Source: Bacteroidota bacterium (GTDB lineage: Bacteria > Bacteroidota > Bacteroidia > Bacteroidales > UBA10428). Taken from it: DNA of 64,000 nucleotides. This document shows, one piece after another, positions 35,118 through 43,681 of the stretch; positions within the stretch are counted from its first letter, which is position 1; every line of letters begins with the position of its first letter. The translations under genes and the position numbers were made by a program. The stretch is from the NCBI GenBank assembly GCA_023442525.1, contig JAEZZA010000006.1:186001-250000 (forward strand), written 5' to 3'. The notes beneath the pieces are model-generated. The model made no database searches, was not told the origin of the DNA, and saw nothing but the letters and a program-made list of their open reading frames with translations.

Positions 35118-35783
35118 ATGCTGGCAAAAGAATTAATATCGGACGTTATACCCTCACTGCATACTTCCGACAGTGGTCAGAAGGCATTGTACTGGATGGA
35201 TATATTCAGGATATCACATCTGCCCATTGTTAATAATGAGGATTTCCTGGGATTAATATCCGATAAGGACATCTATGATGCCAATATGGCCGAAGAGCCT
35301 ATCGGCAATCATAACCTGTCGTTATTCAGTCCCTTTGTAACCGAAAACCAGCATATTTACGAAGTCTTCGAGCTGGCGTCGAGGCTTAATCTTTCGATAG
35401 TTCCGGTTCTTGATCATAAAAACCATTACCTGGGGGCAATTACCAATAACGACCTGATTCATTATTTTGCCGATTTTGCTGCTCTTAAGGAGCCGGGCGC
35501 TATAATAATTCTCGACATGAGTATGCATGATTACTCCCTGTCGCAGATAGCCCAGATTGTGGAAAGCAATGATGCCAGAATTCTCAGCATGTACATCAGT
35601 TCACACAGTGCATCCACCCGTATTGAAGTCACTCTCAAAATTAACAAGAACGATCTTACTTCGATAATCCAGACATTCAACCGGTATAATTACACCATTC
35701 ACAGTACTTTCATGGATCATGACGATATGGAAGGTTTATATGAGAACCGGTACGAAATGTTTATGAAGTATCTGAGCATCTGA
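35118..35783 (+). CDS. CBS domain protein
   Basis: 221 residues from the ATG at 35118 (a TTG two codons earlier is also in frame). A pair of CBS domains occupies about residues 1-125 (LPIVNNEDFLGLISDKDIYD and IVPVLDHKNHYLGAITNNDLI are the two typical cores). The C-terminal ~90 residues (IILDMSMHDYSLSQIAQIVE onward) look ACT-like. It may sense an adenine nucleotide. It is 25 bp upstream of nadK on the same strand, and the pair is a conserved one in Bacteroidota, suggesting a regulatory link to NAD(P) metabolism, which remains unproven. Confidence 0.85.
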   Translation: MLAKELISDVIPSLHTSDSGQKALYWMDIFRISHLPIVNNEDFLGLISDKDIYDANMAEEPIGNHNLSLFSPFVTENQHIYEVFELASRLNLSIVPVLDHKNHYLGAITNNDLIHYFADFAALKEPGAIIILDMSMHDYSLSQIAQIVESNDARILSMYISSHSASTRIEVTLKINKNDLTSIIQTFNRYNYTIHSTFMDHDDMEGLYENRYEMFMKYLSI

Positions 35784-35808
35784 CTTCGGCAAATGAGAAT
35801 CATTAACA

Positions 35809-36684
35809 ATGAGAATAGCACTGTTTGGCAAAACCTTCAATCCCGGATTTAATACTTACATTAAGGAACTTCTCGGTCTGTTCGAATCTCATCATATCGA
35901 GCTTGTTGTTTATAAGCCATTTCTCGACTTTATCAATTGTGAAACAGGTACAAATATTAATGTTCATGGAATATTTACCGGAGCGGAGGACTTTGACCGG
36001 GATGCCGAACTGCTCGTAAACATAGGGGGCGACGGTACTTTCCTGGAGTCAATACCTTTCGTGGTACGCGAACAAATACCCGTTATCGGTATCAATTCGG
36101 GCCGGCTTGGTTTTCTGGCCAATATTTCAAAGGAAAATATTACTGAAGCCTTTGATTCGATTTTTAACGGCGATCATACGTATGAATTCCGGACAATTAT
36201 TAAAATCCGGAAACCCGAGACGATATTTAACGGTTTAAATTTCGCCTTAAACGACATAGTCATAAAAAGCAATACCTCACTGATCACTATTGAAGCATAT
36301 ATAAATGATGAATTCCTGAACACATACTGGACTGATGGTCTGATCATATCCACCCCTACCGGTTCAACCGCTTATTCTCTGAGCGTGGGGGGGCCGGTAG
36401 TTGTTCCGGGTTCGGGAAATCTGATCATTGCCCCCATATCGTCGCATAATCTCTCGGTACGACCACTGATTATCCCCGACACGAATGTGATCAAACTGAA
36501 GGTATTCAGCAGAAGGGATTCTTACACGGTTACTGCCGACAATCGCACTACGCAGGCAATTACCGGGGAGGTTTTTGAAATTGTCAAATCGGACTACAAA
36601 CTGAAAATGGTAAAGCTTCCCAACACCAGTTTTTATGAAACACTGAGAAACAAGCTTAAATGGGGAGAGGATGCAAGGAATTAG
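35809..36684 (+). CDS. nadK: NAD kinase
   Basis: Phosphorylates NAD to NADP. 291 residues; the conserved GGDGT motif is in VNIGGDGTFLESI, followed by GINSGRLGFLANI, NDIVIKS, TDGLIISTPTGSTAYSLSVGG and the C-terminal APISSHNLSVRPLIIP. It follows the CBS gene and converges with apbE, the stops 6 bp apart. No unusual features. Confidence 0.96.
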   Translation: MRIALFGKTFNPGFNTYIKELLGLFESHHIELVVYKPFLDFINCETGTNINVHGIFTGAEDFDRDAELLVNIGGDGTFLESIPFVVREQIPVIGINSGRLGFLANISKENITEAFDSIFNGDHTYEFRTIIKIRKPETIFNGLNFALNDIVIKSNTSLITIEAYINDEFLNTYWTDGLIISTPTGSTAYSLSVGGPVVVPGSGNLIIAPISSHNLSVRPLIIPDTNVIKLKVFSRRDSYTVTADNRTTQAITGEVFEIVKSDYKLKMVKLPNTSFYETLRNKLKWGEDARN

Positions 36685-36690
36685 AATACA

Positions 36691-37713
36691 CTATTCAATA
36701 AACTTCACCAATCCAGGCGTGGTGTAGGTTTTAAACTCACCATCGGATCCGGAATAAATCAGAAAAGCATCAAGGAAAGTATTCTTCTTCAGGTATTCGA
36801 TCGATTTGTCGAGACCCATTACCATCAGCGCGGTTGCATATGCATCCGCGGTGGTAGCATCGTCGGCCACTACCGTTGCGCTTAACAGTTTCGAGATTAC
36901 CGGGTAACCGGTATGGGGATCAACCGTATGCACGAACTTCATTCCGTTCTTCTCATAAAACTTCCGGTAATTACCCGAAGTGGCAAGCGATTTATTTTTA
37001 AGAGTGATAATGCTCTGCAGGTCGGCACCCGGTATTACATTATTTTCAACCGGCTTGTCGATCCCGATCTTCCAATATGAATGCCTGTCGTTCTTTCCTT
37101 TTGTACGTACTTCTCCTCCTACCTCAACCAGATAATTTTTAATCTTCTTCGATTCCAGAAAAGCGGCTATCACGTCAACCGTATATCCCTGTGCTATGGC
37201 ATTTACATCAAGTATTATACGGGGATCCGATTTCACCGGGACACCATTTTCAAGTTTTACCTTTTCAATACCCACAAACTCCATCAACCTGTTGATCATG
37301 GCACTGTCTACATTCAACGTATCTCCGCTGCCAAAACCAATTGCATTGACTATGGGGCCGACGGTTATATCGAAAGCATTGCCGGTATTGCGGCTAACTT
37401 CGACCGACTTTCTGAAAACTTCATTGAACATGAGATCACTCCCAATTCCCGGTTCATTCCTGTTGAACCTTGAAATATAGGAAGCGGAGTCGTAAATTGA
37501 CAGAGAGCGATCGATCCTCTTCAGCAACGAATCCACCATAGCCTGGTAATGCTCGCCCTTTTTACTTGCATAGGTGATCCGGTAAGTTGTACCCTGTGCA
37601 AATCCTACAAAGCTTATATACTCGCCCTTGTGCCCTGCCCTGGTAATAAGGAAGGCAATAGCAAAGAATACCGACAGGAGTAAAACCTGTATGCCAAGTT
37701 TTTTTAAGTTCAT
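36691..37713 (-). CDS. apbE: FAD:protein FMN transferase
   Basis: Attaches FMN covalently to threonine of target proteins, in this context NqrB and NqrC. 340 residues: one N-terminal membrane helix (about 7-26, no lipobox), then the ApbE domain with YRITYAS, SIYDSASYISRFN, DVNAIAQGYTVDVI and the metal-binding TADAYATALMVMG. It starts 11 bp after nqrF and is the last gene of the nqr operon, so it is produced with its substrates. Confidence 0.95.
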   Translation of the reverse strand: MNLKKLGIQVLLLSVFFAIAFLITRAGHKGEYISFVGFAQGTTYRITYASKKGEHYQAMVDSLLKRIDRSLSIYDSASYISRFNRNEPGIGSDLMFNEVFRKSVEVSRNTGNAFDITVGPIVNAIGFGSGDTLNVDSAMINRLMEFVGIEKVKLENGVPVKSDPRIILDVNAIAQGYTVDVIAAFLESKKIKNYLVEVGGEVRTKGKNDRHSYWKIGIDKPVENNVIPGADLQSIITLKNKSLATSGNYRKFYEKNGMKFVHTVDPHTGYPVISKLLSATVVADDATTADAYATALMVMGLDKSIEYLKKNTFLDAFLIYSGSDGEFKTYTTPGLVKFIE

Positions 37714-37724
37714 GATATTAAAGG

Positions 37725-38969
37725 CTATCCGCCGAAATCGTCGAAATCAACCATTTCATCAGGTACGCCCAGGTCGTAAAGCATTTTCTGTACAGCGTCG
37801 TTCATCATGGGAGGTCCGCAGAGATAATATTCAATATCCTCCGGTGTATCGTGCTTGCTCAGATATTGTTCATACAATACCTGGTGAATGAAGCCGGTGT
37901 AGCCGGTCCAGTTGTCAGATGCCACAGGTTCCGACAGGGCAATATTGAATTTGAAATTCGGGAATTCCTTTTCAATAGCTCTGAAATGCTCTTCGTAGAA
38001 AATTTCTCGCTTCGAACGTGCACCATACCAATAACTAACTTTTCTGTCGGTTTTCAGGGTATGGAACAGATGGAAAATATGTGAGCGCAAGGGTGCCATA
38101 CCGGCTCCACCGCCAATATAAACCATTTCACGATCGGTATTCTTAATGTGGAATTCACCATAAGGTCCGGAAATCATCACTTTGTCGCCCGGTTTTCTGG
38201 AGAAAATGTATGAAGAACAGATTCCGGGAGGCACGTTTTTAAATGCTCCGGCCGATCTGTCCCATGGCGGAGTGGCAATCCTTATGTTAAGCATGATGAT
38301 GTTCCCTTCTGCAGGGTGATTGGCCATTGAATAGGCTCTGAATGTTTCCGTAGTATTCTTCATTTTAAGATCCCACATCTTATTCTTATCCCATTCATCT
38401 CTGAATTGTTCCTCCACCTCAATATCACTAAAAGACATTTCATAGAGCGGCACATCAATCTGGATGTATCCACCCGATTTGAATTTCAGCTCTTCACCCG
38501 GAGGGAGTTTCACCACAAATTCCTTAATATAAGTAGCCACGTTATGGTTGGAAACCACTTCGCATTCCCATTTTTTTATTCCAAGCACTTCTTCGGGCAC
38601 CAGGATCTTCATGTCCTCCTTAACCTTCACCTGGCAGCCCAGCCTCCAGTTCTCATTGATCTGCCGGCGGTTAAAAAAACCAACTTCGGTAGGCAGTATC
38701 GATCCTCCTCCTTCAAGAACCCGGCACCGGCAAAGTCCGCATGTACCGCCTCCTCCGCATGCAGAGGGCAGAAACAATTTTTCCTGTGAAAGAGTGGATA
38801 GCAGGGTGGATCCCGGGGCTACTTCTAGTTGCTTCTCACTATTGATATCAATATGAACAGTACCTCCTGCTGTAAGCTTAGACTTGGCATAAAGCAGTAC
38901 GGCAATCAGCAGAAGTGTAATTCCCAGGAATACAACGATACTCAGAATGATAGCTTGAAAAAGGCTCAT
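37725..38969 (-). CDS. nqrF: Na+-transporting NADH:quinone reductase subunit F
   Basis: Electron entry subunit: oxidises NADH and passes electrons by FAD and a 2Fe-2S cluster. 414 residues: one N-terminal helix (about 6-28), then a ferredoxin domain with Cys71, Cys77, Cys80 and Cys112 (CGGGGTCGLC), an FAD domain with FRAYSMAN, and a NADH domain with GGGAGMAPLRSH. The C-terminal YYLCGPPMMNDA is typical. All cofactor residues are present. Confidence 0.97.
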   Translation of the reverse strand: MSLFQAIILSIVVFLGITLLLIAVLLYAKSKLTAGGTVHIDINSEKQLEVAPGSTLLSTLSQEKLFLPSACGGGGTCGLCRCRVLEGGGSILPTEVGFFNRRQINENWRLGCQVKVKEDMKILVPEEVLGIKKWECEVVSNHNVATYIKEFVVKLPPGEELKFKSGGYIQIDVPLYEMSFSDIEVEEQFRDEWDKNKMWDLKMKNTTETFRAYSMANHPAEGNIIMLNIRIATPPWDRSAGAFKNVPPGICSSYIFSRKPGDKVMISGPYGEFHIKNTDREMVYIGGGAGMAPLRSHIFHLFHTLKTDRKVSYWYGARSKREIFYEEHFRAIEKEFPNFKFNIALSEPVASDNWTGYTGFIHQVLYEQYLSKHDTPEDIEYYLCGPPMMNDAVQKMLYDLGVPDEMVDFDDFGG

Positions 38970-38984
38970 AATATCAGTTTCATA

Positions 38985-39602
38985 TTAAATTTTTATACCG
39001 CTGAATCCCATAAAAGCAATGGCCAACAGACCGGTGAGTATAAATGCCAGTCCGAGGCCTCTTAAAGGTGCCGGCACATTGGAGTATTTAAGTTTTTCAC
39101 GGATAGCGGCCAGCACCACAATTGCCAGGGCCCAACCGAATCCTGCACCAAAACCATAAACGGTTGCTTCAATCAGGGTACCGTATTCGCGTTCCTGCAT
39201 GAACAATGCCGCACCTAATACAGCACAGTTTACAGCGATAAGTGGAAGAAAAATACCAAGTGCGTTATACAGGGCCGGAGCCGACTTTTCAACTACCATT
39301 TCGATAAGCTGAACCATGGCGGCTATAACGGCAATGAATAACAGGAAGCTCAGGAAGCTCAGATCCACGCTCTGAAACTGTGGACCCAGCCAACTCATGG
39401 CTCCGGCTTTTAAAAGATAATTTTCGAGCAGCCAGTTAACCGGCACGGTTACCGTAATAACAAAAATAACAGCTATGCCAAGCCCCATAGAAGTCTTAAC
39501 CGTTTTGGAGACAGCCAGGTATGAACACATACCGAGAAAATAAGCAAAGATCATGTTCTCGGTAAATACGTTTCTGATAAACAGATTGAACAGGTTTTCC
39601 AT
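38985..39602 (-). CDS. nqrE: Na+-transporting NADH:quinone reductase subunit E
   Basis: 205 residues, about six membrane helices with a short central loop. ENMIFAYFLGMCSYLAVSKTVKTS and AVNCAVLGAALFMQERE match the family, including cysteines (Cys26 and Cys120) expected at the membrane-embedded iron centre shared with NqrD. It lies between nqrD and nqrF with spacings near 13-15 bp. Confidence 0.96.
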   Translation of the reverse strand: MENLFNLFIRNVFTENMIFAYFLGMCSYLAVSKTVKTSMGLGIAVIFVITVTVPVNWLLENYLLKAGAMSWLGPQFQSVDLSFLSFLLFIAVIAAMVQLIEMVVEKSAPALYNALGIFLPLIAVNCAVLGAALFMQEREYGTLIEATVYGFGAGFGWALAIVVLAAIREKLKYSNVPAPLRGLGLAFILTGLLAIAFMGFSGIKI

Positions 39603-39615
39603 CGTCTCTCGTTAA

Positions 39616-40233
39616 TTAGGATTTATCAATGAGTTTACGGTTATATCCTCTGTGGATCCAAATAATAACTCCAACGGTTATGAGGGCCATGGGCGGTAAT
39701 ATCATCATGCCGTTATCCTGGTAGCCCGCTTCATAAAATGACTGGGGAATAATTTGATAACCCATTAAGGAACCACTACCGAATAATTCGCGGAAAAATC
39801 CTATTATAATCAGTATTAATCCATATCCGGCACCATTTCCAATGCCATCGAGGAACGATTGAAATGGTTTATTACTCATGGCGAAAGCTTCGAGCCTTCC
39901 CATAATTATGCAGTTAGTTATAATCAGGCCAACGAATACAGATAATTTTTTGCTTACATCATATAAATATGCTTTAAGCAATTGGTCAACAACAATTACC
40001 AGAAAGGCAGCCACTACCAGTTGAATGATTATTCTGATTCGTGGTGGTATGGTGTTGCGTCCCAGCGATATGATGAGGTTGGCGAATGCTGTAACCACTG
40101 TAACAGAGAGTGCCATTACAATAGCAGGTTTCATCTGAACCGTTACGGCAAGAGCCGAACAAATTCCTAGCACCTGGACAGTGATTGGATTCTCATCGTT
40201 AATTGGATTCAGTAATAACTGGATATTCTTCAT
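39616..40233 (-). CDS. nqrD: Na+-transporting NADH:quinone reductase subunit D
   Basis: 205 residues, about six membrane helices related to NqrE. VQVLGICSALAVTVQMKPAI and VFVGLIITNCIIMGRLEAFA carry the two cysteines (Cys23 and about Cys107) that ligate the intramembrane iron centre in the family. It overlaps no neighbour; spacing to nqrC is 12 bp. Confidence 0.96.
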   Translation of the reverse strand: MKNIQLLLNPINDENPITVQVLGICSALAVTVQMKPAIVMALSVTVVTAFANLIISLGRNTIPPRIRIIIQLVVAAFLVIVVDQLLKAYLYDVSKKLSVFVGLIITNCIIMGRLEAFAMSNKPFQSFLDGIGNGAGYGLILIIIGFFRELFGSGSLMGYQIIPQSFYEAGYQDNGMMILPPMALITVGVIIWIHRGYNRKLIDKS

Positions 40234-40245
40234 AATTAATCGGAA

Positions 40246-40971
40246 TCAATTGTTCAACTTAAAATAACCCTCATAAGGGCTTAAACTGACCCTGAGCATC
40301 TCTTCCAAACCCTTACTGGTAATGGTTCCGCCTGAAATGGCATCTACTTCATGAGCTGATGAAGGGTCTGCTCCTCCTTTAACCACCCCGACCGAAACGA
40401 ATTCATCCTGGTCGTCAAAAATCTTCTTGCCCTGGAACGGACTCATAAAGGAAGGCTGGTTGATTTCGGCACCCAGACCCGGAGTTTCACTCTTATGATC
40501 GAACATAACCCCGTAAATCGTATTCAGATGCGGCTTGCCCTCAGGTACGTCAGGTTCCCTGTAAAATGATACATAACCCCAGATCGGTCCCCACAGCCCT
40601 TTGCCATATACCGGGATGACAATTATAGTGCTGTCGCCTACTTTGGCTTCGAAGGCCGGAAGATTTCGCTCTTCCGCAGGCTTTTTCATTTCATTTCTTA
40701 GGTTAATATTAAAGGGATCCACACCACTGATCTTTTCACCTTTGGAATTCAGAGTGTAGCTGTCAGTAATGTATTTATCATACAACGGCTCGGCATTCGA
40801 CGGATCAGAAGTAACCCGGAGCGATGTGAGGATATTTTGTTTCTTCTCAATCTCCACGTTTTTATCCTGCGAAGGTTTCAGCGAGGTAGCCACAACAGCA
40901 AGGCCCGTTGCCACAATCAGGACGATAATTATGGAGTAGATATAAGTGTATTTATTACTTTGAATATTCAT
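40246..40971 (-). CDS. nqrC: Na+-transporting NADH:quinone reductase subunit C
   Basis: 241 residues: one N-terminal membrane helix (about 10-29) and a periplasmic FMN-binding domain. The flavinylation motif is DAISGGTITS with Thr216 as the expected FMN attachment site, modified by ApbE from the same operon. GLWGPIWGYVSFY is also typical. The presence of both the site and the transferase makes functional maturation likely. Confidence 0.96.
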   Translation of the reverse strand: MNIQSNKYTYIYSIIIVLIVATGLAVVATSLKPSQDKNVEIEKKQNILTSLRVTSDPSNAEPLYDKYITDSYTLNSKGEKISGVDPFNINLRNEMKKPAEERNLPAFEAKVGDSTIIVIPVYGKGLWGPIWGYVSFYREPDVPEGKPHLNTIYGVMFDHKSETPGLGAEINQPSFMSPFQGKKIFDDQDEFVSVGVVKGGADPSSAHEVDAISGGTITSKGLEEMLRVSLSPYEGYFKLNN

Positions 40972-40984
40972 GGCATGAAAACTT

Positions 40985-42166
40985 TTAGGATTTGACCGAA
41001 TTTACGGTTTGGGCTCTTTCCATCCTTCGCAGCCTGTGTTTCACATTTGATTCAATTACATAATAATCAATCAGCGGTGCGAAGACGTTCATCAGCAAAA
41101 TCGCTAGCATCATCCCCTCGGGATATGCCGGATTAACCACACGTATCAGTACTGCAAGCATTCCGGTAAGTAAACCGTAGATCCATTTTCCTGTTTCGGT
41201 TTGTGATGCAGTTACAGGGTCAGTTGCCATGAAAACAGTACCGAAAAGAAATCCTCCATAAAGAAGATGCTTATATGCAGGAAGATTCATATATTCATTG
41301 GCGCCTGCCAGGTTGAAGATCAACCCCATTATAAGGCCGCCGGCAACAGTCGACAAGATGATCTTCCAACTGCCGATTCCCGTATAAAGTAATATTAAAG
41401 CGCCGATCAGAATGGCCAGTTTAGAGGTTTCACCAATCGAACCGGGGATAAATCCCAGAAAAGCATTCAGGTCTGACGGAAGATGCCCTTGAGCATTGAT
41501 AACCAGGTTACCCAAAGGTGTGGCGCCGGAGAAACCATCAACTATATTTTGTCCTTCTTTCAACCCTGAAATCCATACCTTGTCACCGGTCATTTCACCG
41601 GGATATGCAAAGAATAAAAAGGCACGTGCCGTTAGTGCAGGATTCAGAACGTTCATTCCGGTACCTCCGAAAACTTCCTTGCCGATCACAACTGCAAAGG
41701 CTGTAGAAATAACCACTGTCCACAATGGAACATCAACCGGCATCACCAGGGGTATAAGCATTCCTGTTACCAGGAATCCTTCGTTCACTTCGTGTCCCCT
41801 TATCTGTGCAAATATGAACTCAATACCAAGTCCGGTTACATACGATGCAACTATTATGGGTAACACTTTCAGAAATCCGAACCAGAATACCGGGAAAAAT
41901 GAAAGTTCTTTTCCGGTTGACAGGAAATGTTGGTAGCCGACGTTGTACATTCCAAAAAGCAGGCAGGGAATGAGCGCAATGATCACAATAGTCATGGTGC
42001 GCTTCATATCGATGCTGTCGCGTATATGTGAGCCGGCACGCGTAACTTTATCGGGTACAAACAGGAAAGTTTCAAAAGCATCGAAAGTGGAACGGAACTT
42101 TTCATATTTTCCGCCTTTCTCAAAATTTGGTTTGATCCTGTTGAGATAATTTCGTAATGACTTCAT
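40985..42166 (-). CDS. nqrB: Na+-transporting NADH:quinone reductase subunit B
   Basis: 393 residues, about ten membrane helices. It forms the Na+ channel and quinone site and carries covalent FMN in DGFSGATPLG, where Thr216 is the expected site. Other family segments: GHEVNEGFLVTGMLIPL, VFGGTGMNVLNPALTARAF and ATDPVTASQTETGKWIYG. It lies 19 bp after nqrA and 13 bp before nqrC. Confidence 0.97.
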   Translation of the reverse strand: MKSLRNYLNRIKPNFEKGGKYEKFRSTFDAFETFLFVPDKVTRAGSHIRDSIDMKRTMTIVIIALIPCLLFGMYNVGYQHFLSTGKELSFFPVFWFGFLKVLPIIVASYVTGLGIEFIFAQIRGHEVNEGFLVTGMLIPLVMPVDVPLWTVVISTAFAVVIGKEVFGGTGMNVLNPALTARAFLFFAYPGEMTGDKVWISGLKEGQNIVDGFSGATPLGNLVINAQGHLPSDLNAFLGFIPGSIGETSKLAILIGALILLYTGIGSWKIILSTVAGGLIMGLIFNLAGANEYMNLPAYKHLLYGGFLFGTVFMATDPVTASQTETGKWIYGLLTGMLAVLIRVVNPAYPEGMMLAILLMNVFAPLIDYYVIESNVKHRLRRMERAQTVNSVKS

Positions 42167-42185
42167 GCAAAATTTGTTTTCGATG

Positions 42186-43535
42186 TTAACTCATCTCTTT
42201 CATCATCAGGTCGAGGCCCTGGCGGACAATTACCTGCATATCTGTTTTGGAAGCATCAATAAATTCGCAAAGAGCGAAATCCTCTTCGGCAACTTCATAA
42301 ATGCCAAGTCGTTCCATCTGGTCGATATCTGCTGCAATTATGGCTTTTAGTAATTGCATCGGGTAAATATCCAGAGGAAATACCTTTTCATACATACCGG
42401 TAAGCACAAAAGCACGATGCCCGCCATTCAGATTGGTATCGAGCATGTATTCCTTTTTCGGGTTCAACCACGACCAGAATACTCTGTAGAAGCTGTATTT
42501 ATTAAATCCGGGCATTGCCCATCCCAGAAATTCCGAGTGCCGGCCTTCGGGGATAACAGTGAACGATGAATCGTAGTAACCCAGGTAGCTGCTGTGTGTG
42601 ACTTTTGTTCCGGTGAGCGGGTTACCGCTTATATAGCGATGATCCGATTTCTTCACATTGCCGTCGACTAAACTCTTGACCGAAGCGCCCCTCAATAACC
42701 TGTAGTACCGGGGTTGATTTACTTCAGAACCCGTCAGGGCAACAATTCGCGAAGCATCATAGATACCCTGGATAAACAGCTTACCAATAGCAACCACATC
42801 CTGGGGATAGATCACCCATACTACCTCATTCTTGTTAATAGGATCGGCGTAACGGATATGTACGCTGGGATTCCCTGCCGGATGCGGACCATCAAAGACA
42901 TTCACGCTGGCGTTTTGTACCTGCGTAAATGCCGTGGATTGAGTGGCTGTACTAATATTAACATGAACTCTGCCCGATGTGAGTCGGGACAATGCATTGA
43001 CGCCTGTTTGAAAATCGATTTCAGAGCCTTTTATGATGAAGTCATAGTCGGGTCCGAGAGGTGCAGTATCAAAGGCCGGGATAAATATCGATTTCGGTGT
43101 TACCGATGGATTGGCTATCACGTTGTACGGGCGCTGCTTTATGGCAGGCCAGAGGCCGCTTTTCAGGATACCGGCTTTAATCTCTTCCGGGCTCATGGAG
43201 AGCGGGCTGCCTGTAGCAAAGTTTTCGTATTCGGTTTGAGAGGTTGCTTTAACTACAACTTCCAGAATAACTCTCCGCTCACCACGGTTGATTGCAGATA
43301 CTGTACCGCTAACCGGAGACGTAAAACAAATTTCCGGCCGGCTCTTGTCGACAAACAACGTAGTGCCCGCCTTTACTACACTACCTTCCCTGACTTCGAG
43401 CCGGGGTACAAGACCGTGGAAATCAGCCGGCTTCAGAGCATAATACTCCGAACTACCTGCGTTACTGAGTGTTTTCTCAGCTTTTCCGGCCAGATTAATG
43501 TTCAATCCTTTCTTGATTTTAAAGACTTGAGGCAT
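42186..43535 (-). CDS. nqrA: Na+-transporting NADH:quinone reductase subunit A
   Basis: First gene of the nqr operon; a 449-residue peripheral subunit on the cytoplasmic side. It begins VFKIKKGLNINLAGKAEK and has the biotin-carboxylase-like barrel (RLEVREGSVVKAGTTLFVDK, FTSPVSGTVSAINRGERR) and ALTGSEVNQPRYY. No cofactor is carried by this subunit in known complexes. A candidate -7 box is at 43562-43569. Confidence 0.96.
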   Translation of the reverse strand: MPQVFKIKKGLNINLAGKAEKTLSNAGSSEYYALKPADFHGLVPRLEVREGSVVKAGTTLFVDKSRPEICFTSPVSGTVSAINRGERRVILEVVVKATSQTEYENFATGSPLSMSPEEIKAGILKSGLWPAIKQRPYNVIANPSVTPKSIFIPAFDTAPLGPDYDFIIKGSEIDFQTGVNALSRLTSGRVHVNISTATQSTAFTQVQNASVNVFDGPHPAGNPSVHIRYADPINKNEVVWVIYPQDVVAIGKLFIQGIYDASRIVALTGSEVNQPRYYRLLRGASVKSLVDGNVKKSDHRYISGNPLTGTKVTHSSYLGYYDSSFTVIPEGRHSEFLGWAMPGFNKYSFYRVFWSWLNPKKEYMLDTNLNGGHRAFVLTGMYEKVFPLDIYPMQLLKAIIAADIDQMERLGIYEVAEEDFALCEFIDASKTDMQVIVRQGLDLMMKEMS

Positions 43536-43561
43536 TCGATTGTTATTGATTTTTCAGGCTC

Positions 43562-43569
43562 CAAAAATA
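43562..43569 (-). promoter_or_regulatory. -7 promoter element for the nqr operon
   Basis: CAAAAATA on the + strand reads TATTTTTG on the - strand, an exact TAnnTTTG box, 27 bp before the nqrA start at 43535. No clear -33 element. Confidence 0.4.
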
Positions 43570-43681
43570 GAACATTTTAAAAAACCCGTGATATTTTATG
43601 AGGATATTTCAGAAGTCCGGGAGATGCCATGTGATTTCAATATAATCACTAATTTTATCAGGTAAAATAAGCATTTGGTTG

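Noticed and set aside
42714..43580. 288-residue + strand ORF opposite nqrA
   Set aside because: It is antisense to a strongly supported gene and has no recognisable domain; long open frames of this kind arise from codon bias on the other strand.
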